Both the position numbers and the translations under genes were made by a program. A stretch of 64,000 nt of DNA from Rhizobium leucaenae USDA 9039 (GTDB lineage: Bacteria; Pseudomonadota; Alphaproteobacteria; Rhizobiales; Rhizobiaceae), in the NCBI RefSeq assembly GCF_000426285.1, contig NZ_AUFB01000001.1:1-64000 (forward strand), read 5' to 3'. Shown here piece after piece: positions 53,764-63,260 of this stretch (positions within the stretch are counted from its first letter, which is position 1; the number at the start of each line of letters is the position of its first letter). Under the pieces are notes generated by a model that had not been told where the DNA came from, made no database searches, and worked only from the letters and a program-made list of their open reading frames with translations.

Positions 53764-54918
53764 TTATCTTTCTCTCAAAGCGGCGTTGGGCGGCACGCGA
53801 ATGGCATTAAAGGCCGGCGCCGCACCCGTCGCTACAGCCAGCAGGACGGCGAGGGCGATTGCCTGGAGAATGATCGGAGGTGTCAGCACGAGATCCGGCA
53901 CGATCGTGCGCAGCGGCTCCCGCAGAAACACCACGGCCGTAAACGCAAAACCGAGACCGAGGCTGAGGCCTAGGGCAAACAAGGCGAACGTCTCGGCGAG
54001 GATATTGCAGAGGATGAAGCGCCGCGAAAAGCCGATGACCTTTAGCACGCCGATTTCCCTCGTCCGCTCGCGGATAGCGAAGAACATGGTATTGGCGACG
54101 ATCATCAGGATGGTCACGAATGCCACGCCGACCACCAGGCGCACGATGGTGGCGATATCCGCAAACTGCGCGATGAAGGCCCTCATGAACTCGGCTTCCG
54201 TCCGCGTCCGGGTCTCGTAGGCGGAATTGGCAAAGAGAGTGTCGACAGCTTTGATGACATCGTCGGCGCGAACACCGTTCTTCGGCACAATGCCGAAGCT
54301 GCTGACGGTGTCGCGGTGGGTACTGCGCTCGGAATTGATGTAGTCGTAGCGCGCCATCACGAAATGGGTGTCGGCGGATTTTTTGCCATCTAATATGCCG
54401 ACGATCTCGACTTCGAAATCCGAACTGCCGTCGGCCTTGAAGAAGCTTGAGGTATTTAGCGTAATCTTCTGCCCAAGAACCCACCCCTCTTGCATTGCGA
54501 TGCTCCGGCCGGCGATGGCCCCATTCCGAACCTCGCCGAAGCGGCTGAGGGCGTCGGCGGGAATATCGTATTGATCGCCGATGAAGGTCGCGAAACTGCC
54601 GGCCTCCGCCGCCGTCAGGCCAAGAAAATTCGTCGGCATTCGGTAGGTCGCGCGGCTGCGCGCCATGTAGGTCGCTCCGGCGACACCAGGCAGGGCCAGG
54701 ATCTTGTCGTAGTAGCTGATCGGCAAAGGCGAGGCATCGCCGACCTTGTTAGTTACGATCAGCCGCTCCGAGTCCACCTCGCCGCCCAAAAAGCCGTGTT
54801 CGAAACTCGTCAGGACGAGGTGGATGAAAAAGGCGATGGCAATGCTCGCGATCAGCAGAGCGCTGCGCATCGGTTTGCGTGCCATGGTTCGGCGAATGAG
54901 AGTGAGGTGGCCCATCAT
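53764..54918 (-). CDS. FtsX-type ABC exporter permease (first subunit)
   Basis: This 384-residue permease has the same plan as its neighbour: an N-terminal helix (ALLIASIAIAFFIHLVL), a periplasmic domain and the FtsX block FFAIRERTREIGVLKVIGFSRRFI, read in parts, before the last two helices. The start ATG at 54918 is 2 nt after the ATPase stop. Along with the ATPase and HlyD protein it forms a DevBCA/MacAB-like exporter, with two different permeases instead of one. Confidence 0.88.
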   Translation of the reverse strand: MMGHLTLIRRTMARKPMRSALLIASIAIAFFIHLVLTSFEHGFLGGEVDSERLIVTNKVGDASPLPISYYDKILALPGVAGATYMARSRATYRMPTNFLGLTAAEAGSFATFIGDQYDIPADALSRFGEVRNGAIAGRSIAMQEGWVLGQKITLNTSSFFKADGSSDFEVEIVGILDGKKSADTHFVMARYDYINSERSTHRDTVSSFGIVPKNGVRADDVIKAVDTLFANSAYETRTRTEAEFMRAFIAQFADIATIVRLVVGVAFVTILMIVANTMFFAIRERTREIGVLKVIGFSRRFILCNILAETFALFALGLSLGLGFAFTAVVFLREPLRTIVPDLVLTPPIILQAIALAVLLAVATGAAPAFNAIRVPPNAALRER

Positions 54919-54920
54919 GG

Positions 54921-55631
54921 TTACGCAGCCTCCCGTTCGACAAAGCGCCCCTTGTCCAGGCGCAGCACTCGTTTGGCGGAACGCGCCGCCACATCGTCGT
55001 GGGTGACCATGACGATGGTTTTGCCGAGCTCCGAATTGAGGATGCGCAGCATGGTCAGCACCTCTTCGGCGGAATCGCGATCGAGATCGCCGGTCGGCTC
55101 GTCGCAGAGCAGCAGTTTCGGATCACTTGCGAGCGCCCGGGCGATCCCCACCCGTTGCCGCTGGCCGCCCGAAAGCTCCGACGGCAGATGTTTGCGCCGG
55201 TCGCTGAGGCCGAAAAGCGACGGGATCGTCTCGATCCGCTCGCGCCGCTGGCGCCGGGTCAGGCTCGTCAGCAGCAGCGGAAGCTCGATATTTTGCTCCG
55301 CCGTCAGCATCGGCATCAGATTGTAGAACTGAAACACGAAGCCGATATTGGCGCCTCGCCATTTCGTCAGGGCGCTTTCGCTCATTCGGCTGATGCGCGC
55401 ATGTCCGAAATTGATATCGCCGGCATCGGGGCGATCGATACCGCCGATGAGGTTCAGAAGCGTGGATTTGCCGGAGCCGGAAGGGCCGACGATTGCAACG
55501 AAATCGCCGCTGCTGATTGTCATGGTCAGCTCCGAAAAGATCGTCACGGTGCTCTTTCCGATCCGGTAGTCCTTGCGCACATGCTCGATCGAAATGCTGT
55601 CGTCTTTGGTCCTGGATGCACTCTCATCCAT
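54921..55631 (-). CDS. ABC exporter ATPase, LolD/MacB type
   Basis: This 236-residue ATPase has Walker A GPSGSGKST (about 51-59), the Q-loop region NIGFVFQFYNLMPMLTAEQNI, the signature LSGGQRQRVGIARAL and Walker B LLLCDEPTGDLD. The FQFYNLMPMLTAxxN segment is diagnostic for the LolD/MacB/DevA group. It energises the two FtsX-type permeases downstream and is preceded 10 nt upstream by the HlyD gene. Confidence 0.92.
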   Translation of the reverse strand: MDESASRTKDDSISIEHVRKDYRIGKSTVTIFSELTMTISSGDFVAIVGPSGSGKSTLLNLIGGIDRPDAGDINFGHARISRMSESALTKWRGANIGFVFQFYNLMPMLTAEQNIELPLLLTSLTRRQRRERIETIPSLFGLSDRRKHLPSELSGGQRQRVGIARALASDPKLLLCDEPTGDLDRDSAEEVLTMLRILNSELGKTIVMVTHDDVAARSAKRVLRLDKGRFVEREAA

Positions 55632-55641
55632 CTCAAAATCC

Positions 55642-56724
55642 TCATTTGTTCAGGTTTGCTTGAAGGTCCGGAGCGTCCAAAGTGACCTTTGCGGCCATGT
55701 TCGGCAGTACCCGGGAGGGCGGTGTCAGGAATTCCAGCCGGGCGGTCACGGTGCCTTTCTGCAACGAAGCCGCTGGCACGATCGTCCGCACCCGCATTTT
55801 GAACGGCCGGTTCGGAAAGGCATCGGGGATGGCGACGGCCGTCTGGCCGGGCTGTAGCCGCCCGGCATTGGACTGCGCGATATCGGCGTCGATGGTCATG
55901 GAGGTCGGGTCGAGAAGGATCGCGATCCCGTCTCGCGGCCCGCCACCATCCGTTCCCGAGGCAACCGTATCTCCGAGGCTCGCCAGCCGAGAGACGACCA
56001 CGCCGCCGAAGGGCGCGACAATCTGGTGGAGCGACAAGGTGCTTTCGTGCTTCTCCACCTGCAGCCGCGCGGTCTCTGCCGTCTGCCGCGCAACATCGAG
56101 ATCGCTGGTCAACTGTACGACAGCAAGGCTATCGGCATCGAGGCTGCTGGTTGCGGCAGCGCCGCGCTCGATAAGGAGTTTGGTGCGCTCAAGGGTCTTG
56201 CGGGCTTGCTGCAACGAGGCCTCGACCCGGTGCTTTGCAGCCGCTGCAGCGGCGGCCTGGGATCTGGCAATCCTCAGCTCGATCTCATCCATCGTCGAAT
56301 CAAGACGTGCAACGACCTGCCCCGCTATGAAATGATCGCCGACATCCAGCGGCAGATCGACGACCCGGCCGCCGATCTCCGGCCGCAGGGCTATCATTCG
56401 TCCGGCAACGACATAGCCGGAACCGAGAATGGCCTGAGACAAAGTTTTTGCAGGCTCTTGGATGGTGGGGGCTTTGCTTTGTGAAGATGGCGAGGCTTCC
56501 TTTGCCGGCGCGGATACGGTTCCTGAGGCAAGGGCTTTCCACAGGGCATTGGCGGACGGCGTGGACATAAAATAAGCCATTGCTGCCAATGCTGCGGCAA
56601 TGCCTGCCAGCATCATACCGAGCCTCCGCAAACGGACGCTGGGGAGCGAGGCGCGGGGAGATGGCTCAACCCGATCGATCGATAGTGATCGAAGCCGGGT
56701 CGCGATATTCGCTTCAGCATTCAT
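55642..56724 (-). CDS. HlyD-family efflux adaptor (DevB/MacA type)
   Basis: This protein of about 360 residues has one N-terminal helix (MMLAGIAAALAAMAYFM), a biotinyl-lipoyl-like part (GRVVDLPLDVGDHFIAGQVVARLD, read in parts), an Ala-rich coiled coil and the block QIVAPFGGVVVSRLASLGDTV. The C-terminus VTARLEFLTPPSRVLPNMAAKV fits the barrel domain. I begin it at the ATG at 56724, 7 nt after GGAG; the frame is open to 56790. It is the first gene of the exporter operon and is divergent from the membrane-bound AraC regulator. Confidence 0.87.
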   Translation of the reverse strand: MNAEANIATRLRSLSIDRVEPSPRASLPSVRLRRLGMMLAGIAAALAAMAYFMSTPSANALWKALASGTVSAPAKEASPSSQSKAPTIQEPAKTLSQAILGSGYVVAGRMIALRPEIGGRVVDLPLDVGDHFIAGQVVARLDSTMDEIELRIARSQAAAAAAAKHRVEASLQQARKTLERTKLLIERGAAATSSLDADSLAVVQLTSDLDVARQTAETARLQVEKHESTLSLHQIVAPFGGVVVSRLASLGDTVASGTDGGGPRDGIAILLDPTSMTIDADIAQSNAGRLQPGQTAVAIPDAFPNRPFKMRVRTIVPAASLQKGTVTARLEFLTPPSRVLPNMAAKVTLDAPDLQANLNK

Positions 56725-56884
56725 GGCAGGTCTCCAGACGTTTACGGCGTCAATGTCCGCCGCTGAGGCGTCTGGTGCGACCTCGATCATGATTCAGCAC
56801 GTCTCGGATCGCGATCTGGATCGCCGGGAGCCGCGAGTCAGGCCATAGTGGCGGCAAATATGGTTGCCCCACGGGAAGGGTCTC

Positions 56885-57910
56885 ATGCTGTTCGTGCCGC
56901 TGCCGTTCGTTGTTGCTCTCCTGCTTCTGCTGATGTTTCTGGCAGTGGCGCGACGGGATGATGAACTGGCAGCAAACCGTCCCTTCCTCATCCTGCTTCT
57001 AGTTTGTGCCCTGCAGTCGGTTTTCGTCGGACTGCGTTGGGGCTATGGCTTGCAAGTTATCGGTCATCTGACGCTCGCCTTTGCGACGATTATGCCGCCG
57101 CTTGTTTATGCCGGCGTTCGCAGGCTGGGCGCAGACAGCCGCCGCCGCTGGCCTGTCCTTCTGACATTCTACTGCTTTCCCGCTGTGGTCATCGCCGTGC
57201 TAGTCGCCGTCTGGCCCGAGGCGATCGATATCGCGATGATCCTGATTTACTTGGCCTATGCCCTCGCATTGCTCTGGCTTGTTCGGTCCGGTCCGGATGT
57301 GCTGCGCCTTGCGCCCTTCGAAGCGGCGCAACCGGCCCATCGGGCACTCGTCTTCGCCGCCGCAGCATTGTGCTTTTCGGCGATGGTCGATGCACTTGTG
57401 CTGTTCGATTTCGAAAGGAATCATGGCGAGCATACCGGCATGATCCTCAGCATTGCCAATCTTCTCGGCCTGTTCATGCTCGGCATTGCAGCCGCCGCGG
57501 CCAGCCGGAACTCCACGCCGGTCGAAACCTTGGAGATCGCGCCTCCATACGACCCAGCCGAGGACAAGGATACGATTGCCAGGATCCATGAGCTGATGCA
57601 GGAAAAAAAGCTGTACCGCGACGCCAATCTCAGCCTTGAACGTCTGGCCCGCAAAGCGGGGATACCGTCGCGGCGCATCTCGACTGCCATCAACCGGATC
57701 ACGGCCAAGAACGTTTCGCAATATGTCAATGATTACCGCATCGCCGAGGCTTGCCGCCTGCTCGCCGAAACGGACCGATCGGTAACCGAGATCATGCTGG
57801 AGGCCGGCTTCCAGACCAAATCGAATTTCAATCGCGAGTTCCGCCGTGTCACAGACATGACGCCTGTCGCCTGGCGCGAGAAGTGCGCTTTTTCTGTAAG
57901 TCCCGCTTAG
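56885..57910 (+). CDS. Membrane-embedded AraC-family regulator (multi-helix sensor plus HTH)
   Basis: This 341-residue protein has about seven hydrophobic helices in its first 210 residues (FVPLPFVVALLLLLMFLAVA, then ILLLVCALQSVFVGLRW and further). A C-terminal AraC domain follows (about 245-335: LSLERLARKAGIPSRRISTAI, then AEACRLLAETDRSVTEIMLEAGFQTKSNFNREFR, read in parts). The DNA-binding part is thus tethered to the inner membrane. The ATG at 56885 follows GGAAGGG by 5 nt; an ATG at 56864 has none. It is divergent from the four-gene exporter and probably senses the envelope-located substrate or damage. Confidence 0.87.
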   Translation: MLFVPLPFVVALLLLLMFLAVARRDDELAANRPFLILLLVCALQSVFVGLRWGYGLQVIGHLTLAFATIMPPLVYAGVRRLGADSRRRWPVLLTFYCFPAVVIAVLVAVWPEAIDIAMILIYLAYALALLWLVRSGPDVLRLAPFEAAQPAHRALVFAAAALCFSAMVDALVLFDFERNHGEHTGMILSIANLLGLFMLGIAAAAASRNSTPVETLEIAPPYDPAEDKDTIARIHELMQEKKLYRDANLSLERLARKAGIPSRRISTAINRITAKNVSQYVNDYRIAEACRLLAETDRSVTEIMLEAGFQTKSNFNREFRRVTDMTPVAWREKCAFSVSPA

Positions 57911-58161
57911 CACCCAAGCCTTGTCTGGGGAGACAAAAGCCATAGATCAGCAACTATCCATTGCGAATGGCTGCCTCTGCTCCTGTGCGATCGGACAACA
58001 AATCGGCACAGAATTGTCAAAAAAGTATCAGTCCGGCGTTCATGGCGTAGTAGCGGGGATGAAGGTCGGCGCGTAAAGTCGGATCGTTGGAAAAGTACAA
58101 TGGCCTCTGGGAGGAGGTGCCGGTCGGGAAACACTCGACGGCGGGCAGGCAGGAGGACGAC

Positions 58162-59046
58162 ATGAATCCAGATTTGGAAGTGGTCGCGATCGGCAGTGCC
58201 GAGTCCTTCAAGGCATGGGAACATGGCTATCCCTACCGCACCGTCCGCTGGCATTTCCATCCCGAATATGAAATCCACCATGTTGTCGCGACGACCGGAC
58301 AATATTTCGTCGGCGATTTCATTGGCGAATTCGAACCGGGAAACCTTGTGCTCACAGGCCCGAACCTGCCGCACAACTGGGTGAGCGACGTGCCGCCGGG
58401 TACCTGTCTGCCGCTGCGCTGTCGGGTCCTTCAGTTCTCCGAGTCCTTTTTTGCCGACGCAAACAGAGTTTTTCCCGAGCTTTCCGGATGCATCGACATC
58501 CTTGAGATGAGCCGCCGCGGCGTGCTGTTCACGCCGGAAACGGCAGCGCTCGTCGGGCCGATCCTCGGTGAACTCGTCGAAGCCAAGGGAATTCGCCGCA
58601 TCGAGCTTTTCATGAATGTGCTGAATGCATTGAGCAGCGCTGAGAATGCCTGCACTCTCTCCAGTACACGTTATCATCCCGATCCTTCAGGATTCATGTC
58701 GGCCGGGGTCAACCAGGCATTGGCCTACATCAACACGCATCTGACGGAGCCTTTCAGCGAAGCCGACCTTGCAGAATTGACCGGCCAGAGCCCGAGTGCG
58801 TTTTCGCGCAGCTTCCGCCGGCATACCGGCATGGCGCTCGTCCAGTATGTCAATCGGCTGCGGATCAACTTCGCCTGCCATCTGCTGATGAGCAAAGCCG
58901 AATTGTCGATAACCGACATCTGCTTTGCTGCCGGCTTCAACAATATCTCGAACTTCAATCGTCGTTTTCTGGATCAGAAGGGCATGGCGCCCTCCCGCTT
59001 CAGAACATTGCTGGCACAGAACGTAAGAGCGGTGGAGGCCGCCTAA
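58162..59046 (+). CDS. AraC-family regulator with N-terminal cupin, probable ribitol-operon regulator
   Basis: This 294-residue protein has an N-terminal cupin-type sensor (WHFHPEYEIHHVVATTGQYFVGDF, read in parts, then GNLVLTGPNLPHNW). Its C-terminal double helix-turn-helix contains FSEADLAELTGQSPSAFSRSF, then MSKAELSITDICFAAGFNNISNFNRRF, read in parts. The ATG at 58162 follows GGAGGA; the upstream frame to 58087 lacks similarity. It lies 212 bp before, and on the same strand as, the ribitol transport and catabolic genes, so it is the likely activator of that operon. Confidence 0.87.
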   Translation: MNPDLEVVAIGSAESFKAWEHGYPYRTVRWHFHPEYEIHHVVATTGQYFVGDFIGEFEPGNLVLTGPNLPHNWVSDVPPGTCLPLRCRVLQFSESFFADANRVFPELSGCIDILEMSRRGVLFTPETAALVGPILGELVEAKGIRRIELFMNVLNALSSAENACTLSSTRYHPDPSGFMSAGVNQALAYINTHLTEPFSEADLAELTGQSPSAFSRSFRRHTGMALVQYVNRLRINFACHLLMSKAELSITDICFAAGFNNISNFNRRFLDQKGMAPSRFRTLLAQNVRAVEAA

Positions 59047-59258
59047 AAAAGGAGGACCGGGAGGAGAGACCAGACAATCGGGGCAAGATGGAGCGGGCAT
59101 GAGAATTGCCCGCACGGGAACACTTGTCCGCATGTCAGCCTCAACAAGCATCGCCGCAGGGTCTGCTTTAAAGGCTGCACTACGGAACAGGCGTCGAGCT
59201 CAGCACATGAGCTTGAGGCATTATCAAAACAACGATCATTTGGAGCGGAGGAATTCCA

Positions 59259-60344
59259 ATGACCCAATTCGCATTGAAACTGGCAGGCGCTGCAACACTC
59301 GCCATCGGCCTTCTCGCTGGCACATCCGCATTCGCACAGTCCGCGAAAGTGACGGACGCGACGGTTGCTTTCCTGATGCCCGACCAGAGCTCGACGCGCT
59401 ATGAAGAGCATGACTATCCGGGTTTCCAGGCGGAGATGAAGAAGCTTTGCGCCGGCTGCAAGGTGATCTATCAGAACGCAAATGGTGACGCTTCGCGTCA
59501 GCAGCAGCAGTTCAACTCCGCGATTTCTCAAGGCGCGAAGGCAATCGTGCTCGATCCGGTCGACTCCACGGCAGCGGCGTCGCTCGTCAAGATGGCGCAG
59601 AGTCAAGGCGTAAAGGTCATCGCCTATGACCGTCCGATCCCGTCGGCGGTGGCAGACTACTATGTATCCTTCAACAACGAGGAAATCGGCAAGATGATCG
59701 CCAAGTCGCTGGTCGATCATCTGAAGGCGAAAAACGTAAAGGCTGGTGACGGTGGCCTTCTGGAAATCAACGGTTCGCCGACCGATGCGGCAGCCGGCCT
59801 GATCAAGAAGGGCATTCATGCCGGTCTCGCCGACGGCGGTTATCCGGTGCTTGCCGAATTCGACACGCCGGAATGGGCACCGCCGAAGGCACAGCAATGG
59901 GCAAGCGGCCAGATCACCCGCTTCGGCAAGAAGATCCTGGGCGTTGTTGCCGCCAATGACGGCACCGGCGGCGCAGCCGTTGCAGCCTTTAAGGCGGCCG
60001 GTATCGATCCGGTGCCGCCCGTTACCGGCAACGATGCGACGATCGCCGGCCTGCAGCTCATCATTGCCGGCGACCAGTACAATACGATCTCCAAGCCGAG
60101 CGAGATCGTTGCTGCGGCAGCGGCAAATGTCGCGATCCAGTTGCTGTCGGGCGAAGCGCCGAAGGCTGATACGAAGCTCTTCGATACGCCGACGCAACTC
60201 TTCGTGCCGGCGCTCGTTACCTCGGAGAATCTGAAGGCCGAGATCATCGACAAGCAGGTCAACGGCAAGCCGATCCAGACGGCAGACCAGCTCTGCGGCG
60301 ATCGCTATGCGGAAGGCTGCAAGAAGCTCGGCATCACGAAGTGA
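59259..60344 (+). CDS. Sugar/polyol ABC transporter substrate-binding protein (probable ribitol)
   Basis: This 361-residue periplasmic receptor of the ribose/xylose-type family has a Sec signal (LAGAATLAIGLLAGTSAFAQ, cut after AFA). The core shows FLMPDQSSTRYEEHDYPGF, IYQNANGDASRQQQQFNSAI and GAKAIVLDPVDSTAAASLV, XylF-like features. The start ATG at 59259 follows GGAGGAAT. The genes downstream encode a single-domain ATPase, a permease, ribitol dehydrogenase and a kinase, so ribitol is the expected ligand. A strong hairpin separates it from the ATPase gene. Confidence 0.88.
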   Translation: MTQFALKLAGAATLAIGLLAGTSAFAQSAKVTDATVAFLMPDQSSTRYEEHDYPGFQAEMKKLCAGCKVIYQNANGDASRQQQQFNSAISQGAKAIVLDPVDSTAAASLVKMAQSQGVKVIAYDRPIPSAVADYYVSFNNEEIGKMIAKSLVDHLKAKNVKAGDGGLLEINGSPTDAAAGLIKKGIHAGLADGGYPVLAEFDTPEWAPPKAQQWASGQITRFGKKILGVVAANDGTGGAAVAAFKAAGIDPVPPVTGNDATIAGLQLIIAGDQYNTISKPSEIVAAAAANVAIQLLSGEAPKADTKLFDTPTQLFVPALVTSENLKAEIIDKQVNGKPIQTADQLCGDRYAEGCKKLGITK

Positions 60345-60364
60345 CTACCTCCTCCCGCCAGTTG

Positions 60365-60390
60365 CCCCGGCCGCTCGAGGGCGGCCGGGG
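60365..60390 (+). other. Strong hairpin between receptor and ATPase genes
   Basis: CCCCGGCCGC (60365-60374) pairs perfectly with GCGGCCGGGG (60381-60390) around a 6-nt loop, 20 nt after the receptor stop. There is no T tract, so it is more likely an mRNA-stabilising or attenuating structure that keeps receptor levels above those of the ATPase and permease. Confidence 0.65.
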
Positions 60391-60436
60391 AACCGGGAAC
60401 TTATCCTCCCCATTCATTTAGAAAGGCTCGCGACAT

Positions 60437-61258
60437 ATGACTGATGCTTCCGACCAAACAGCCGCCACAGGCGAGTTGGTGCTCAGCCTGCGCGGCGTCT
60501 CCAAACATTTCGGCGCGGTGTCGGCGCTGACCGACATCGATCTCGACGTGCATGCGGGCGAAGTCGTCGCTCTCGTCGGAGACAACGGCGCCGGCAAGTC
60601 GACGCTCGTCAAGATTCTCGCCGGCGTTCACCAGCCGAGCGCAGGCACGATCACCTTTCGCGGCTCGAAGGTGACGCTGAGCGATCCGAGCACCGCCCTG
60701 CATCTGGGCATCGCCACGGTTTTCCAGGATCTGGCGCTGTGTGAAAACCTGGATGTCGTCGCCAATATCTTTCTCGGGCGGGAACTCAGCCCCCTGAAAC
60801 TTGACGAGACCGCGATGGAGGTCCGCGCCTGGACGCTGCTGAATGAGCTTTCGGCCCGCATTCCAAGTGTCCGCATTCCCATTGCATCGCTCTCCGGCGG
60901 GCAGCGACAGACGGTGGCGATCGCGCGGTCGCTGCTTCTTGAGCCGAAACTCATCCTGCTCGATGAACCTACGGCGGCTCTCGGCGTCGCTCAGACGGCC
61001 GAAGTTCTGAACCTCATCGAGCGCGTCCGCGACCGCGGGCTCGGGGTCGTCATGATCAGCCACAATATGGAAGACGTCCGGGCCGTGGCGGATCGCATCG
61101 TCGTGTTGCGGCTCGGCCGGAATAACGGAATTTTCTATCCCGATGCGTCCAATCAGGACTTGGTCAGTGCCATTACCGGCGCCAGCGAAAATGCAGTTTC
61201 GCGCCGCGCCGGGCGCCGTCAGGCGCAGCAGCAAATAGGGCAGGAGGGTCAGATATGA
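60437..61258 (+). CDS. Sugar ABC transporter ATP-binding protein, single domain
   Basis: This 273-residue ATPase has one nucleotide-binding domain: Walker A GDNGAGKST (about 55-63), Q-loop TVFQDLALCENLDV, signature LSGGQRQTVAIAR and Walker B LILLDEPTAALG. Many sugar ATPases of this class carry two domains in about 500 residues; this one resembles the single-domain FrcA type and probably works as a homodimer. Its stop overlaps the permease start (ATGA at 61255-61258). Confidence 0.92.
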   Translation: MTDASDQTAATGELVLSLRGVSKHFGAVSALTDIDLDVHAGEVVALVGDNGAGKSTLVKILAGVHQPSAGTITFRGSKVTLSDPSTALHLGIATVFQDLALCENLDVVANIFLGRELSPLKLDETAMEVRAWTLLNELSARIPSVRIPIASLSGGQRQTVAIARSLLLEPKLILLDEPTAALGVAQTAEVLNLIERVRDRGLGVVMISHNMEDVRAVADRIVVLRLGRNNGIFYPDASNQDLVSAITGASENAVSRRAGRRQAQQQIGQEGQI

Positions 61259-62505
61259 CCAGCGACATCAAACAAGCGGGAACGCTCCTCGACCGCAGCG
61301 ATATTCGCGTCAAGCACGATGCCGGTCTTAGCGGCACGATCCGTTCGTCGATCGACAAGGTGCGCTCGGGCGATCTCGGCTCGCTGCCGGTGGTCGTTGG
61401 CCTGATCATCATCTGGACCGTCTTCGGCACCCTCAACCCGACGTTTCTTTCGAGCAACAACCTTGCAAACCTCCTGTTCGACGCATCGACGGTCGGCGTC
61501 ATTTCGCTCGGAATCGTCTGCGTGCTGATGGTCGGCGAAATCGATCTTTCCGTTGGCTCGATCAGCGGCTTTGCCTCTGCCATGGTCGGCATGCTCTGGG
61601 TCAACGAGGGCTGGCCGGTCGCCGTTGCGGTTATCGCCGCACTCCTCGTCGGCGGATTGATCGGATCGCTTTACGCATTGCTTTTCAACCGGCTGGGAAT
61701 GCCGAGCTTCGTTTCGACGCTGGCAGGCCTACTGGCGGTGCTCGGCATGCAGCTTTATCTGCTTGGCGCCACAGGCTCGATCAACCTGCCCTACGGGTCG
61801 GCTATCGTGAATTTCGGCCAGCTCATGGTCATCCCGCGGCCGCTCTCCTATGTCTTTGCACTGCTCCCCGGCATCGTCATGCTGGTTTCGGGCTATCGCG
61901 CGGCTCTCCGCCGCCGCGAGGCCAATCTCTCCTCGCGGTCTATCGGCGGCCTCGTGGCGCGCGCCGTTGCGATCACCGTCGCGCTCGAATTCGTCGCCTT
62001 TTATCTCAACCAGGATCGCGGCATCCCGTGGATGTTCGCGCTCTTCGTCGCACTGGCCATCGTGATGAACTATGCGCTGACGCGGACCCAATGGGGCCGC
62101 TCGATGGCAGCGGTCGGCGGCAACCGTGAAGCGGCGCGCCGTGCGGGCATCAACGTTCGGCGCATCTACACGAGCGCCTTTGTTCTCTGTGCAATGTTTG
62201 CAGCACTCGGCGGCGTGCTCGCGGCGGCGCGTCTCGCATCGGCGAGCCAACAGGCTGGCACGGGCGATGTCAATCTGAATGCGATCGCCGCCGCCGTCAT
62301 CGGTGGAACGAGCCTCTTCGGTGGCCGCGGCAGCGCGTATTCGGCGCTGCTCGGCATCATCGTCATCCAGTCGATCGCGAGCGGGCTGACGATGCTCGAT
62401 CTGTCCTCGGCCCTTCGCTACATGATCACCGGCGCAGTCCTCGCCATTGCCGTCATCGTCGACTCCCTGGCACGCCGGTCGCGAGTTTCGCATGGCCGGG
62501 CCTGA
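61255..62505 (+). CDS. Sugar ABC transporter permease (XylH/RbsC type)
   Basis: This 416-residue inner-membrane permease has about ten to eleven helices: LVVGLIIIWTVFGTLNPTFLSSNNLANLL, read in parts, then MVGEIDLSVGSISGFASAMVG and GGNREAARRAGINVRRIYTSAFV near residue 290, the ATPase-contact loop. NAIAAAVIGGTSLFGGRGS is the family signature. It has a soluble N-terminus of about 45 residues. It overlaps the ATPase gene by 4 nt and is followed by ribitol dehydrogenase after 24 nt. Confidence 0.92.
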   Translation: MTSDIKQAGTLLDRSDIRVKHDAGLSGTIRSSIDKVRSGDLGSLPVVVGLIIIWTVFGTLNPTFLSSNNLANLLFDASTVGVISLGIVCVLMVGEIDLSVGSISGFASAMVGMLWVNEGWPVAVAVIAALLVGGLIGSLYALLFNRLGMPSFVSTLAGLLAVLGMQLYLLGATGSINLPYGSAIVNFGQLMVIPRPLSYVFALLPGIVMLVSGYRAALRRREANLSSRSIGGLVARAVAITVALEFVAFYLNQDRGIPWMFALFVALAIVMNYALTRTQWGRSMAAVGGNREAARRAGINVRRIYTSAFVLCAMFAALGGVLAAARLASASQQAGTGDVNLNAIAAAVIGGTSLFGGRGSAYSALLGIIVIQSIASGLTMLDLSSALRYMITGAVLAIAVIVDSLARRSRVSHGRA

Positions 62506-62529
62506 TACAACGACCAAGTAAGGAATGAT

Positions 62530-63258
62530 ATGAGACAGGAACTTTTTGGAAAGGTTGCAGCGATTACCGGGGCCGCCTCGGGGATCGGTCTTGAATGCGC
62601 CAAATCACTATTGCAGGAGGGCGTCAGCGTCGCCCTCGTCGACAGAGCCGAGGAATCTCTAAGGAACCTGTGTTCCGAACTTGGTCCGAAGGCTTTTCCG
62701 CTGGTTATCGATTTGACCGATCCCGCCAGCGTCGCGACGATGATGCCGCAGATACTGGAAAGATTCGGAAAGCTCGACATCTTTCACGCCAATGCCGGCT
62801 CTTACATCGGCGGTGAGGTCGTCGACGGGGATCCAGACGCCTGGGACCGGATGCTGAACCTGAACATCAATGCGGCGTTTAGATCGGTCCGGGCGGTGTT
62901 GCCCCACATGGTGGAGAGGAAGACCGGCGATATCATCGTCACCAGTTCCATCGCCGGCCTGGTTCCAGTCGTTTGGGAGCCGATCTACACGGCTTCCAAG
63001 CATGCGGTGCAGGCTTTCGTCCACACGGTGCGACGGCAGGTCTCAAAACATGGCATTCGCGTTGGCGCGGTTGCGCCAGGCCCGGTGGTGACGGCGCTAA
63101 TCAGCGACTGGCCGAAAGCAAAGCTTGACGAAACGATCGCGGCGGGCGGATTGATGGAGGCGACGGAGGTGGCGGAAGCGGTGTTGTTCATGCTGTCCAG
63201 ACCGCGCAATGTCACGATCCGTGATCTCGTCATCCTGCCGAACAGCACGGACCTCTGA
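62530..63258 (+). CDS. rbtD: Ribitol 2-dehydrogenase (short-chain dehydrogenase)
   Basis: This 242-residue SDR enzyme oxidises ribitol to D-ribulose with NAD. It matches the Klebsiella ribitol dehydrogenase pattern closely: [36 protein letters not shown], then [25 protein letters not shown] (read in parts) with the catalytic Tyr-Lys in YTASK, and the ending [12 protein letters not shown]. The cofactor motif is TGAASGIG. The ATG at 62530 follows AAGGAATG. It sits between the importer genes and the kinase gene, 2 nt before the latter, fitting a ribitol pathway. Confidence 0.92.
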   Translation: MRQELFGKVAAITGAASGIGLECAKSLLQEGVSVALVDRAEESLRNLCSELGPKAFPLVIDLTDPASVATMMPQILERFGKLDIFHANAGSYIGGEVVDGDPDAWDRMLNLNINAAFRSVRAVLPHMVERKTGDIIVTSSIAGLVPVVWEPIYTASKHAVQAFVHTVRRQVSKHGIRVGAVAPGPVVTALISDWPKAKLDETIAAGGLMEATEVAEAVLFMLSRPRNVTIRDLVILPNSTDL

Positions 63259-63260
63259 AG

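Noticed and set aside
60345..60412. CTCCTCCC-like tract after the ribitol receptor gene
   Set aside because: CCTCCTCCC occurs once at about 60350 but outside any hairpin loop; the strong hairpin next to it has the loop TCGAGG, so it does not fit the cuckoo pattern.
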